DNA from: DATMER01 sp963844885
GTDB lineage: Bacteria > Acidobacteriota > Thermoanaerobaculia > Multivoradales > UBA5704
DNA: 64,000 bases
NCBI GenBank assembly: GCA_963844885.1
Contig: CAWJQA010000011.1
Span: 1-64,000 of the forward strand
Direction: 5' to 3'
The position numbers and the translations under genes are program-made. Below the pieces are notes generated by a model, which did not search any database, was not told the origin of the DNA, and was given only the letters and a program-made list of their open reading frames with translations. Position 1 is the stretch's first letter. Every line of letters begins with the position of its first letter. Positions 35,687-42,535 of this stretch are shown here, one piece after another.

Positions 35687-36040
35687 TCAATTCGACGTCC
35701 CCGGGCCTCTCTCTCCGCGCAGCTCGTGGATGTAGGCCACCACGGTCTTGAGCTCGCCCTCGGTGAGGTTCGCCGGCGGCATCTTGCTGAAGACACCGCT
35801 GCGGATGACCGACTCCATGGCGCCGTCGTTGCCGGCGGTCCGCCAGAGGTCGTCCGTGAGGTCGGCGTAGGTCTCGCCCATGTATCCGGGCGTGTTGCCG
35901 GCGCCGTCGAGGCCGTGACACTCGGCGCAGTGCTTGCGCCAGATTTTCTCTCCGGCGGAGCGCCGGAGCAGGATGTCGCAGCCCGCGAGGGTGACCGCGG
36001 CGGTGAGGATCAGGGTGAAGGCGACGATCGGGCGTCTCAT
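35687..36040 (-). CDS. Class I cytochrome c lipoprotein
   Basis: 117 residues. The ATG at 36040 overlaps the SDR stop (ATGA). Lipoprotein signal with lipobox TLAGC, one haem site CAECH near residue 38 (HCAECHGLDGAGNTPG), and an axial Met candidate in SGVFSKMPPANLTEGELKTV, typical of small class I cytochromes c. It is likely anchored to the membrane facing the periplasm. The second cytochrome gene follows ten bases later, so the two may work as a pair in electron transfer. Confidence 0.85.
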   Translation of the reverse strand: MRRPIVAFTLILTAAVTLAGCDILLRRSAGEKIWRKHCAECHGLDGAGNTPGYMGETYADLTDDLWRTAGNDGAMESVIRSGVFSKMPPANLTEGELKTVVAYIHELRGERGPGTSN

Positions 36041-36800
36041 TTTGTCTCTTCCCTCCGGTGGACCATCGTGGCCGTCGCCTGGTCGCGCGGCCGGACCACG
36101 ATCTCGTCGATGTTGACCCGGGACGGCCGGGTGGCGGCCCAGACGATGCAGTCGGCGACGTCGTCCGCGGTCAGCGGCTCCATCCCCTTGTAGACCGACT
36201 TCGCCCGCTCGGCGTCGCCGCCGAAGCGGACGAGGGAGACTCGGTCTCGGCCAGGCCGGGAGCGACGTCGGTCACGCGGACCGGCTCGCCCAGCAGCTCG
36301 ATCCGCAGGGTGCGGGTCAGGGCGCGCTCCGCGTGTTTGGCGCCGGTGTAGCCGGCTCCGCCCACGTAGGTCTCGAACCCGGCGATCGATCCGACGTTGA
36401 CGACGTGACCGTCGCCGGAGGCCCGCAGCCGCGGCAGGAGCGCGCGGATCATCCGCATCGTGCCGAGGACGTTGGTCTCCCACATCCAGCGCCACTTGTC
36501 GTCCACCGCGGCCTCGATCTTCTCCACCCCCTGGGCGCCACCGGCATTGTTGACCAGCAGGTGGAGCGCGCCCGGGAGCCGCCCGGCGAAGGCGTCGACG
36601 CTGGCCGTATCGGTGATGTCCAAGGCCATGGCGGTGGCCTTGCCTCCGGCCTGGAGGATCGACGCGGCGACTTCCTGGAGGCGGTCCAGGCGCCGGGCGC
36701 CGAGGAACACCTCCCAGCCGGCCGCGGCCAGGGCGCGGGCAGTGGCGGCTCCGAAGCCGGAGCTGGCGCCGGTGACGACGGCGGTCTTGGTCATGCGCAT
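36037..36800 (-). CDS. Short-chain dehydrogenase/reductase, frameshifted
   Basis: YdfG-like SDR, about 254 residues if repaired. The ATG at 36800 follows AGGAG. Rossmann motif TGASSGFGAATA, NNAG near residue 85, catalytic Ser in NVGSIAGFE and the YTGAK catalytic Tyr/Lys near residue 155. One base lost near 36240 breaks the frame after VAPGLAETE; the other frame continues VSLVRFGGDAERAKSVYKGM and ends at 36037. The catalytic core lies before the break. Probable substrates of the closest class are serine, 3-hydroxy acids or malonic semialdehyde; I cannot choose. Confidence 0.8.
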
Positions 36801-36819
36801 CTCTCCTGGGTGGTTGTCT

Positions 36820-37467
36820 TCAGACCTCGGCCGACGGGCAGAGATCGGCGACGACGCAGGCCGGGCACTCCGGCTTGCGCGCCTTGCAGACCTTGCGCCC
36901 GTGGTCGATCAGAAGATGGGACCAGAGGGTCCAATCCTCGCGTGGGATCAGCGGGATCAGGTCGCGCTCGATCTTCTCCGGGCCGGTCTCGGCGGTCAAC
37001 CCGAGCCGCCCGGAGAGACGCTGAACGTGGGTGTCAACGACCACCCCTTCGTTCCGGCCGAACGCGTTGCCGAGCACGACGTTGGCCGTTTTGCGGCCGA
37101 CGCCGGGCAGGGCCTTGAGCTCGTCCATCGTCTCGGGGACCTTCCCGCCGTGCTCGGCGACCAGCGTCCGGCCCAGGTTCTGGAGCGAGCGGGCCTTGTT
37201 GCGGTAGAAGCCGGTGGTCCGCACCAGCTCCTCCAGCTCCTCGATCGGGATCTCCGCGTAATGCCGGGCGGTGGGACAGCGCCGGAACAGGGCCGGCGTG
37301 GCGAGGTTGACCCGCTCGTCCGTACACTGGGCGGCGAGCACCGTGGCGACGAGGAGCTGGAGCGGGCTCTCGAAATCCAGGGAGCAACGGCTGTCCGGGT
37401 ACTCCTTCCGGAGGCGCGAGAGGATCTCCCCGGTCCGGGCACGGCGGGCCTTTCCCGACTCCGTCAT
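36820..37467 (-). CDS. nth: Endonuclease III
   Basis: 215 residues, standard length. HhH motif LPGVGRKTANVVLG with the catalytic Lys, the catalytic Asp in VVVDTHVQRLSGRLG, and a C-terminal [4Fe-4S] loop C-x6-C-x2-C-x5-C (CKARKPECPACVVADLC). It removes oxidised pyrimidines from DNA and cuts abasic sites. The start at 37467 overlaps the stop of the holin-like gene (ATGA). Confidence 0.95.
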   Translation of the reverse strand: MTESGKARRARTGEILSRLRKEYPDSRCSLDFESPLQLLVATVLAAQCTDERVNLATPALFRRCPTARHYAEIPIEELEELVRTTGFYRNKARSLQNLGRTLVAEHGGKVPETMDELKALPGVGRKTANVVLGNAFGRNEGVVVDTHVQRLSGRLGLTAETGPEKIERDLIPLIPREDWTLWSHLLIDHGRKVCKARKPECPACVVADLCPSAEV

Positions 37468-37814
37468 TTTTCGTCCGCCATGAACGCGCGCACGATCCAG
37501 TTGAACGCGGCGATGATCGTGCCTCCCAGGATGGCCGGAAGACAGCCGTCGACCTGGAGGCCATGAAGGAGGTACGCGGCCAGATAGAGAACGAGCCCGT
37601 TGATCACCAGGTAGAAAAGGCCGAGCGTGACCAGGATCAGCGGGAACGAGAAGAGGGTGACGATCGGCTTGACAAACAGGTTGATCAGGCCGAGGACCAG
37701 GCCCGCGAGGAGCAGGTAGAGAAGGTCGCCGTGATAATGGATGCCCGGCACGAGCCGGGCCGCGATCAGCAGGGCGACGCCGTTGAGCACGATTTGCAGC
37801 AGGGCGCGCAGCAT
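37464..37814 (-). CDS. Phage holin family 4-like membrane protein
   Basis: 116 residues with four transmembrane segments: about 5-22, 30-50, 55-80 and 90-112. The pattern ALLIAARLVPGIHYHGDLLY, GLVLGLINLFVKPIVTLFSF and LPAILGGTIIAAFNWIVRAF is characteristic of the widespread chromosomal 'phage holin family 4 / DUF360' proteins, which have no established lytic role. It is the first gene of the nth-SDR-cytochrome unit. Confidence 0.85.
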   Translation of the reverse strand: MLRALLQIVLNGVALLIAARLVPGIHYHGDLLYLLLAGLVLGLINLFVKPIVTLFSFPLILVTLGLFYLVINGLVLYLAAYLLHGLQVDGCLPAILGGTIIAAFNWIVRAFMADEK

Positions 37815-37855
37815 GGAAAGGACCCTCCTTCGGTTCGGGACAGGATCTTAGCAGG

Positions 37856-38965
37856 ATGGCGCGCTATCATCCCCTCATGCCGTACGCAGGTCTGCTCCTC
37901 GCCCTGTTCCTCCAGGCCACCGCCCAGGCCGCCGCCGCTCCTCCGCCCGAGGTCCGGATCCAGCCTTCCGCCCAGGATGTCCGGCCGGTGCGCATCGCCT
38001 CCACCGCGTTCGGCCGGCGGCTGGAGATCGAGGTCCGCGACCTGCCGCGCGAGACCGCCAAGGGGGCCATCCAGGCGGCGCTGGACGAGGTGTCGGCGGC
38101 CGAGCGCCTCCTGCGCCCCGACTCGACGGAACCCCCGGGAGGCGTCGGCAGTCTGAACGCTTCGGCGGGCCGCGGACCGCAGCCGGTCGATCCGGCGCTG
38201 ATGCCGCTCCTCGTCCGTGCCCAGGAATTCTGCTTCTGGTCGGAAGGCACCCACGGCCCCCTCGGTTGGAATCTCTACGAGGTCTGGGGTCTGCGCGGGC
38301 CGAAGCCGGAGCCCGCCGCGGACGGCGCCACCCCGGCGCCCACCATCCCGCCCGAGCCGCGCAGCCTCGATGAAGCCACGGCCGCGGCCAACTGCGAGCG
38401 CCTGACGCTGAGCATCGCCAAGGGGACCGCCGAGCTGGCCGCCGGCAGCCGCCTCGATCTCAGTGGCTTCGCCGAAGGGCACGCGGTGGACCGGGCCGTC
38501 GAGGTGCTCCGGCGCAACGGTGTCGCCAACGGGTTCGTCCAACTCGGGCCGGTGCTGAGAGCCTTCGGCAAGGGTGTGGACGGCAAGGGCTGGAAGATCG
38601 TCCTGCCGCAGTTCATCGGCCTGGACCGGCCGGCGGGCTTCTACCTGCTCCGCGACCGCGCCTCGACCGTGTTGTGGACGGGCGACGAGTCGATGCGGAT
38701 CGCCGACCAGATCCTCCTCCCCTATCTCAACCAGCGCACGGGCCTGCCGGCGCCGGGAGTGATCGGGATCGCCACGGTGACCGAGCTGGCCGTGGACGCC
38801 CAGTCCCTCGCCATCGCCATGGCCCTCACCGGCCCGCGCGAGGGCCAGTTCCGGATGGGCTCGCTACGTCCGACCCCGTCCGTGCTCTGGTATCTCGGCA
38901 ACGGCTCCGGCGCTCCGCTCCAGGTCGGCCACCACTGGGCCGACGTCATCGCGGCGTCGCGCTAG
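37856..38965 (+). CDS. Divergent ApbE-like FAD:protein FMN transferase
   Basis: 369 residues from the ATG at 37856; the ATG at 37877 is an alternative that gives a cleaner signal peptide (MPYAGLLLALFLQATAQA). The ApbE fold is visible: STAFGRRLEIEVRDLPRETA at the N-terminus, LDLSGFAEGHAVDRAVEVLR matching the usual DLGGIAKGYAVD, and a C-terminal LAVDAQSLAIAMALTG where a metal-site ADALATA motif is expected. The normal NAGGD is replaced by FVQLGP, and the region 135-175 holds a Pro/Ala-rich insert. It would act in the periplasm to attach FMN to Thr in partner proteins; altered motifs leave activity open. Confidence 0.7.
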   Translation: MARYHPLMPYAGLLLALFLQATAQAAAAPPPEVRIQPSAQDVRPVRIASTAFGRRLEIEVRDLPRETAKGAIQAALDEVSAAERLLRPDSTEPPGGVGSLNASAGRGPQPVDPALMPLLVRAQEFCFWSEGTHGPLGWNLYEVWGLRGPKPEPAADGATPAPTIPPEPRSLDEATAAANCERLTLSIAKGTAELAAGSRLDLSGFAEGHAVDRAVEVLRRNGVANGFVQLGPVLRAFGKGVDGKGWKIVLPQFIGLDRPAGFYLLRDRASTVLWTGDESMRIADQILLPYLNQRTGLPAPGVIGIATVTELAVDAQSLAIAMALTGPREGQFRMGSLRPTPSVLWYLGNGSGAPLQVGHHWADVIAASR

Positions 38966-39010
38966 CCCTCACCCCCCTGGCCCCCTCTCTGTGGAGGAGA
39001 CGGGGTATGG
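38966..39010. repeat. Single REP-like half element
   Basis: CCCTCACCCC...GGCCCCCTCTC directly after the apbE stop resembles one arm of the doublets at 52907-53076 and 57523-57692, without the opposite arm. Confidence 0.5.
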
Positions 39011-39079
39011 GCGGCGGGGGCGGGAGGTGGAGTGCAAGGCCGTACTCCAGCAGAATCCCCACACCGAGCCGAACCGGAC

Positions 39080-39272
39080 CAAGAGGTCGCCGGCTCCACG
39101 CTTTCACGCCGCCAGCAAAGCGGTCCGCAACGCGCTACGCGAAATGTACGGCCTCTTTCTGGCGGCCTTCCGGGATGCCGCCGAGCAACTCAAGGCCGGA
39201 GACCGATCAGCGCAATTCCCATTGGGATCGTTTCCGCCCGGCCTGCCGTTTGTCCGAGCCTTGCCGCCGTAG
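39080..39272 (+). pseudogene. C-terminal remnant of a transposase-like (RAYT-type) protein
   Basis: Reads FHAASKAVRNALREMYGLFL then AFRDAAEQLKAGDRSAQFPL and GSFPPGLPFV, and ends at 39272. This kind of C-terminal tail (conserved FPPGLPF) occurs in REP-associated tyrosine transposases and relatives, but the catalytic HUH/Tyr part is absent. It lies beside a REP-like half element, which fits the known RAYT/REP link. The assignment rests on memory of the tail only. Confidence 0.4.
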
Positions 39273-39561
39273 GTCGAAATCGCCTCGCCAACCCTCAACT
39301 CGATCGGAAGCTTTTCCGACCCAACACGCCGGATAGGGCGAAGCCTGCTTTCTGAGCTGATTTAACGGTCAGCGAGCCTCGTTCAGCCACCCGCGGAAAG
39401 CTGGATTCGAGCTCCCGATCCCCAAAACTACAGCGGTAGTCGGTCCGCGAAGAGATCACGGCCATCAAATCGAGCGCTCCGCCACTGAAGTTGCGGCCCG
39501 ACTCTTTTCACTTGCTCTGGCGCCTCTTCCAGGACTAGGGCCTGGGACTCGCGCTACGTGT
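39273..39561. other. No gene recognised
   Basis: About 290 bases of lower G+C than the core genome. A T-arm-like string near 39405 does not fold into a tRNA. Nothing else is seen. Confidence 0.5.
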
Positions 39562-39984
39562 TCACCACGGTCGCTCAAAGATCTGGAAAAAAAAGACGAG
39601 CCAAGCGATTGCAAAGACCACTGGTAGGAAGTGGGCAAGCAGCTTTTTGGATGAGATGCCTCGCCACCTTTGGGCTTCCAAGCGAGCACAGGTTTCCCGG
39701 AACTCTGGCATAACTTCGCGGCATCGTGCTGTGAGCAGAGCCACTATATGTACGTGCTTCGCCTGCACATACCAAGAGATGACGCAGGTTAAAAGTCCCG
39801 CAACTCCAAGCGCGCGCAGGAGTTTCTGACCTCCACTCGGGTTAGTAGAGACTACGAGAGCTGCCAAAGCCAACAAAACCGACTGAAGCGTGACGAAAAA
39901 GTTCAGGCGCTCGTTGAAGCGAGTATCCTCGTGAAGAGCATGCTGCCAAAGACGGTCTCGTTCCTCAGCTGTAAGGTCAGACAT
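39562..39984 (-). CDS. Membrane protein, unknown, foreign composition
   Basis: 140 residues from the ATG at 39984 (AAAGG upstream). A soluble charged N-terminus (DLTAEERDRLWQHALHEDTR) is followed by three hydrophobic segments: NFFVTLQSVLLALAALVVS, LLRALGVAGLLTCVISWYV and HFLPVVFAIAWLVFFFQIF, with a basic cytosolic stretch between. G+C is visibly lower than the neighbours, suggesting acquisition. It starts 60 bases beyond an attC-like site, as the first gene in a gene cassette would. The function is unknown. Confidence 0.65.
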   Translation of the reverse strand: MSDLTAEERDRLWQHALHEDTRFNERLNFFVTLQSVLLALAALVVSTNPSGGQKLLRALGVAGLLTCVISWYVQAKHVHIVALLTARCREVMPEFRETCARLEAQRWRGISSKKLLAHFLPVVFAIAWLVFFFQIFERPW

Positions 39985-40043
39985 TAACTTACCTTTGCGC
40001 ATCTTTCGAGTTGCTGCAGCCAGAAACGCTCAAGACGGCAGAC

Positions 40044-40118
40044 GGCTAACGTTCAAAGGTGAGCGGCGGGGCCGCACGTCAGTGCGGTATCCGTCCGCTC
40101 GACCGAATGGTTGGCGGC
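40044..40118 (-). other. Integron attC-like recombination site
   Basis: The single strand folds as an attC: R-box stem GGCTAAC with GTTGGC (40045-40050/40110-40115, one wobble), an unpaired spacer (40051-40057/40105-40108), an L-box stem of 9 bp (40058-40066/40095-40104) with exactly one extrahelical G at 40101, and a terminal hairpin CCGCAC-GTCA-GTGCGG (40072-40087). The extra base is a G on the plus strand, which is the bottom strand if the cassettes read on the minus strand, as in canonical sites. The minus-strand core site reads GTTAGCC, close to GTTRRRY. No integrase is in the window. Confidence 0.5.
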
Positions 40119-40264
40119 CACAACTCGCAGCCGGATGCCGTAAAGAGAGTGCCACGAGGAGCGGGCCGCATACTTCAGGGAGGCCACGCCAGTATAATGT
40201 TTAACTATCCCCTTTCCTCTGACGGTCAAAGCTCAAAGGTGAGTGGCGGCAACGCTGGTTGCTC

Positions 40265-40567
40265 TTACTTCTGTGCTCCACGAACACTGTCCCAGATCCG
40301 GCGACGACAGGTCTCCCCTTCGCGATTCTGCCACTGTGCGAACACAACTTCTGCTCCACAAGCAGAACACTGGTATACTTCATATCGGTCGTTTACCGCA
40401 TTTGCCAGATTCACCGCTAGGTTGGCCCAGACGCCTTGGATGTCTCCATAGACACCCCGGTAAACTCGCCGAGGTATTTGGCGTGTGGTACTCGCCAGAA
40501 AACAATCCGAAATTGTCCTTGGCGTACTTCCAGGGCAATTCATGCCGTTGGGACATGGTACTCGCAT
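40265..40567 (-). CDS. Small protein with a zinc-ribbon-like pair, unknown
   Basis: Up to 100 residues in a lower-G+C stretch. The C-terminal part looks protein-like: VYRGVYGDIQGVWANLAVNL, YEVYQCSACGAEVVFAQW, then GETCRRRIWD. A C-x2-C pair is present. The N-terminus is doubtful because another frame (MSQRHELPWKYAKDNFGLFS) also looks coding, so a frame change near 40460 is possible. It is followed on its 3' side by the attC-like site, as a cassette gene would be. The product is not recognised. Confidence 0.4.
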   Translation of the reverse strand: MRVPCPNGMNCPGSTPRTISDCFLASTTRQIPRRVYRGVYGDIQGVWANLAVNLANAVNDRYEVYQCSACGAEVVFAQWQNREGETCRRRIWDSVRGAQK

Positions 40568-40647
40568 TTAATTGACCCAGCCTACGTCAACGATTTATAT
40601 CATCGACAAGCTATTACGTATCTATCTACTCTGCCCGCCAACGTTTA

Positions 40648-40719
40648 AGGGTCTATCCGACATCCTCCCAGGTCAACCTCCCAAATGCCTCCGGCGCCGC
40701 CGGGAGGATGTTGGATAGA
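40648..40719. repeat. 20-bp inverted repeat
   Basis: Arms 40648-40667 and 40700-40719 (19 of 20 bases pair) around a 32-base GC-rich loop. Directly left of it is CAACGTTTAAGGGT, similar to AACGTTCAAAGGT at the attC-like site, so it may mark the other end of the cassette. Confidence 0.65.
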
Positions 40720-41117
40720 CCAGGTTGAACGAGACCACGGGGGAGTCCGAGCCGGTTACCCTATGCAGATTCAATCCGAAGGAGAAGGCAGCGGGCAGAC
40801 CGCCGACCGTTCCTCAGGCGCCGCGGGACGAGACTTCCCCGCTTCATTGACGCCCCCTCCAGCGGTTCACCGTCTCCATGGGACCCTCCCACAGCAGCTT
40901 CGTTTGTCTAATAGTACCGCGGAGTCGAAAAAGAGTAAACCTCTCCCGACCCCTCGAAGAAGGGAAAGACGCGAGCAACGGGATGGCGTCAGAGGACCGG
41001 CCCTCATGGCGGTGATCGTCCCCCGGTCAGCAGCGGTTCCAGCTTCTTGACCCACTGCAGGTGACCTCGGCCACAGTGCTCACAGAGGGTTGCGAAGGCC
41101 CGGCGGACCTTCGGCCA
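40720..41117. other. No intact gene; possible protein fragment
   Basis: No complete gene. On the minus strand about 41020-41100 reads FATLCEHCGRGHLQWVKKLE, a cysteine-containing fragment that could be the relic of a transposase or similar gene, but it has no continuation. Open frames on the plus strand lack coding character. Confidence 0.4.
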
Positions 41118-41348
41118 TCAGAGGCCACTTGCAGAAGCGAGATGGAGAACCTTCGCCTGCACCCCTTCCAGAATCGAGTCTCTAACGAAAGTGCTGACTT
41201 GTAGGATCTCGATGCCGATCAGCTCTCCCCGCTCATTCAGCTCCGCGGTGATGTTGGGGCTCAACTCGATGCTGCTCGCCTCTTTCTCCTCGGAAATCAT
41301 GAGGTGCAGCACGTCTTCGGGGGGGAAATAGGTCATCTTCGGCTTCAT
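41118..41348 (-). CDS. DUF2283 protein (TA-like component)
   Basis: 76 residues, start at 41348. The DUF2283 pattern is clear: TYFPPEDVLHLMISEEKEAS followed by ELSPNITAELNERGELIGIE and ILQVS. DUF2283 proteins are usually encoded next to a small DUF4258- or RelE-like protein and are regarded as TA-like components. The upstream overlapping frame (four-base overlap at 41345-41348) is the tail of such a partner. Confidence 0.8.
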   Translation of the reverse strand: MKPKMTYFPPEDVLHLMISEEKEASSIELSPNITAELNERGELIGIEILQVSTFVRDSILEGVQAKVLHLASASGL

Positions 41349-41545
41349 GGTTTGAATCTCCCTGTCCGCACGCGGAAGGTGATCTGCTGCCGAGTCGTGG
41401 AATGCACGGTGACGGGAGTCATCGTCTCCTCCGTCTCATGGTCGTACGGAACCATGACCACAAGCCAGCCCGGTAGCTCAAGTAGTCCCCCGGCTGCGCT
41501 TGCTGCGGGCCCGCACCCGAAAAGTGTAGCTGGTCGAACGGAACG
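41345..41545 (-). pseudogene. Truncated toxin-like partner of DUF2283
   Basis: Reads PGWLVVMVPYDHETEETMTP then VTVHSTTRQQITFRVRTGRF and stops over the DUF2283 start. This is the C-terminal half of a small DUF4258-like protein. Upstream, FDQLHFSGAGPQQAQPGDYL lies in a different frame and no normal start can be found, so the gene is broken. Confidence 0.5.
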
Positions 41546-42204
41546 TTGGCCAGTCTCTCGCTGCCCGTGGGAGATTCTGGGAGGATGAAATGGGAATGCG
41601 GTATCCCGCACTGCCGGCCGCCCCGAGCCCCCGGGACCGCTGGCGTCCCGCTGGCGGTAGTCGCGAAAACAACCGCCGGCGGGGCGCCGGCGGTCCCAGG
41701 AAGTACGGACGGCGCGGGGAGGTTCACATCAAGAGGCTGCCACCGCCGCTCACCCACGAGCCCCCTCCCGCACACCTCCGGCGATGGCCCCGCCTCCCCT
41801 CCCTGAAAGGCGGACCCCTGCGGAACGACGGCGGCCTTGGACTCGGCGGCCGTCATCCCTCCAAATTGTCAAAGAGCTGAAGGGGGAGCCGACTGCGGTC
41901 TCCCTTCAAGGTGAAGGGCACGAACGGCCGGTCGGTCGTGGGGACCCGCGTCTGGCTCGTCGTCCGTCTCCCTTCACTTCAGAGAGAGTCTACGGAGCGG
42001 CTGACAACTTCGTCTAGGGTTTCAGGTCAGATCAGCGGATTGGCCTCTTGACTGGCGCTCGCGATCGTGTATCGTGCCGCCCGCAAGCCGGGGAGCCTTC
42101 CAGGGCCGACCGGGGGTTCATTGAAAATCGATTCACCGTATTGCCGGGAGCCCGCTCAGGCCGGCGGGCTCCCGGCTGTCTGGGAGGGGACTTGGACGTC
42201 TCTG
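41546..42204. other. Non-coding stretch with inverted repeat
   Basis: No gene recognised. It contains the 26-nt-arm inverted repeat at 41633-41697. The rest up to 42204 shows neither coding character nor repeats that I can see. Confidence 0.5.
41633..41697. repeat. REP-like inverted repeat with 26-nt arms
   Basis: Arms 41633-41658 (GGGACCGCTGGCG...) and 41672-41697 (...CGCCGGCGGTCCC) pair with three mismatches around a 13-base loop. Each arm is itself built from two CGCYGGCG steps. It is an isolated palindromic element with no neighbouring gene. Confidence 0.75.
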
Positions 42205-42535
42205 GCGTCAGGGAAACTTCCCTGCGGCAAAATAACCTTCCCGGAGCCAAAGTAAGGCTCCCGGAGCCAGGGAAGGTTGCTTTGCCGCAGGGGAAGGTTA
42301 CTTTGGCTCTGGGAACGTTACATCGCCGTAGAGAAGGTTGCTTTGGCGCAGGGAAGTTGACTTTGGCTCAGGGGAGTCGACTTTGCGGCAGAGGAGTCGA
42401 CTTTGCGGCAGAGGAGTTGACTCTGCGACAGAGGAGTTGACTCTGCGACAGAGGAGTTCCGGTTGACTTTGCGACAGGGAAGGTGACTTCGCCGCAGGGA
42501 GGTCGACTTTGCGACAGAGGAGTTTACTTTGCGGC
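42205..42535. repeat. Second array of the 20-bp family A, with inverted units
   Basis: About 12-14 units of 20 bp (some longer), such as AGGAGTTGACTCTGCGACAG twice and AGGAGTCGACTTTGCGGCAG, plainly the same family as 14823-15224. The left part (42210-42265) runs in the opposite orientation; 42233-42255 and 42298-42320 form a 23-nt inverted repeat with two mismatches. The last unit reaches the stop codon of the YfhO-type gene (42524), so the element could serve as its transcript end. Confidence 0.8.

Noticed and set aside
37464..37814. Prophage lysis gene
   Set aside because: Holin family 4-like proteins of this kind are common chromosomal membrane proteins, and no other phage gene is nearby.
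39395..39450. tRNA-like T-arm (GGATTCGAGCTCC)
   Set aside because: No acceptor, D or anticodon stems of the right length can be formed around it on either strand.
40685..41050. 121-codon plus-strand ORF
   Set aside because: No Shine-Dalgarno, composition unlike a protein, and it overlaps the inverted repeat; probably non-coding.
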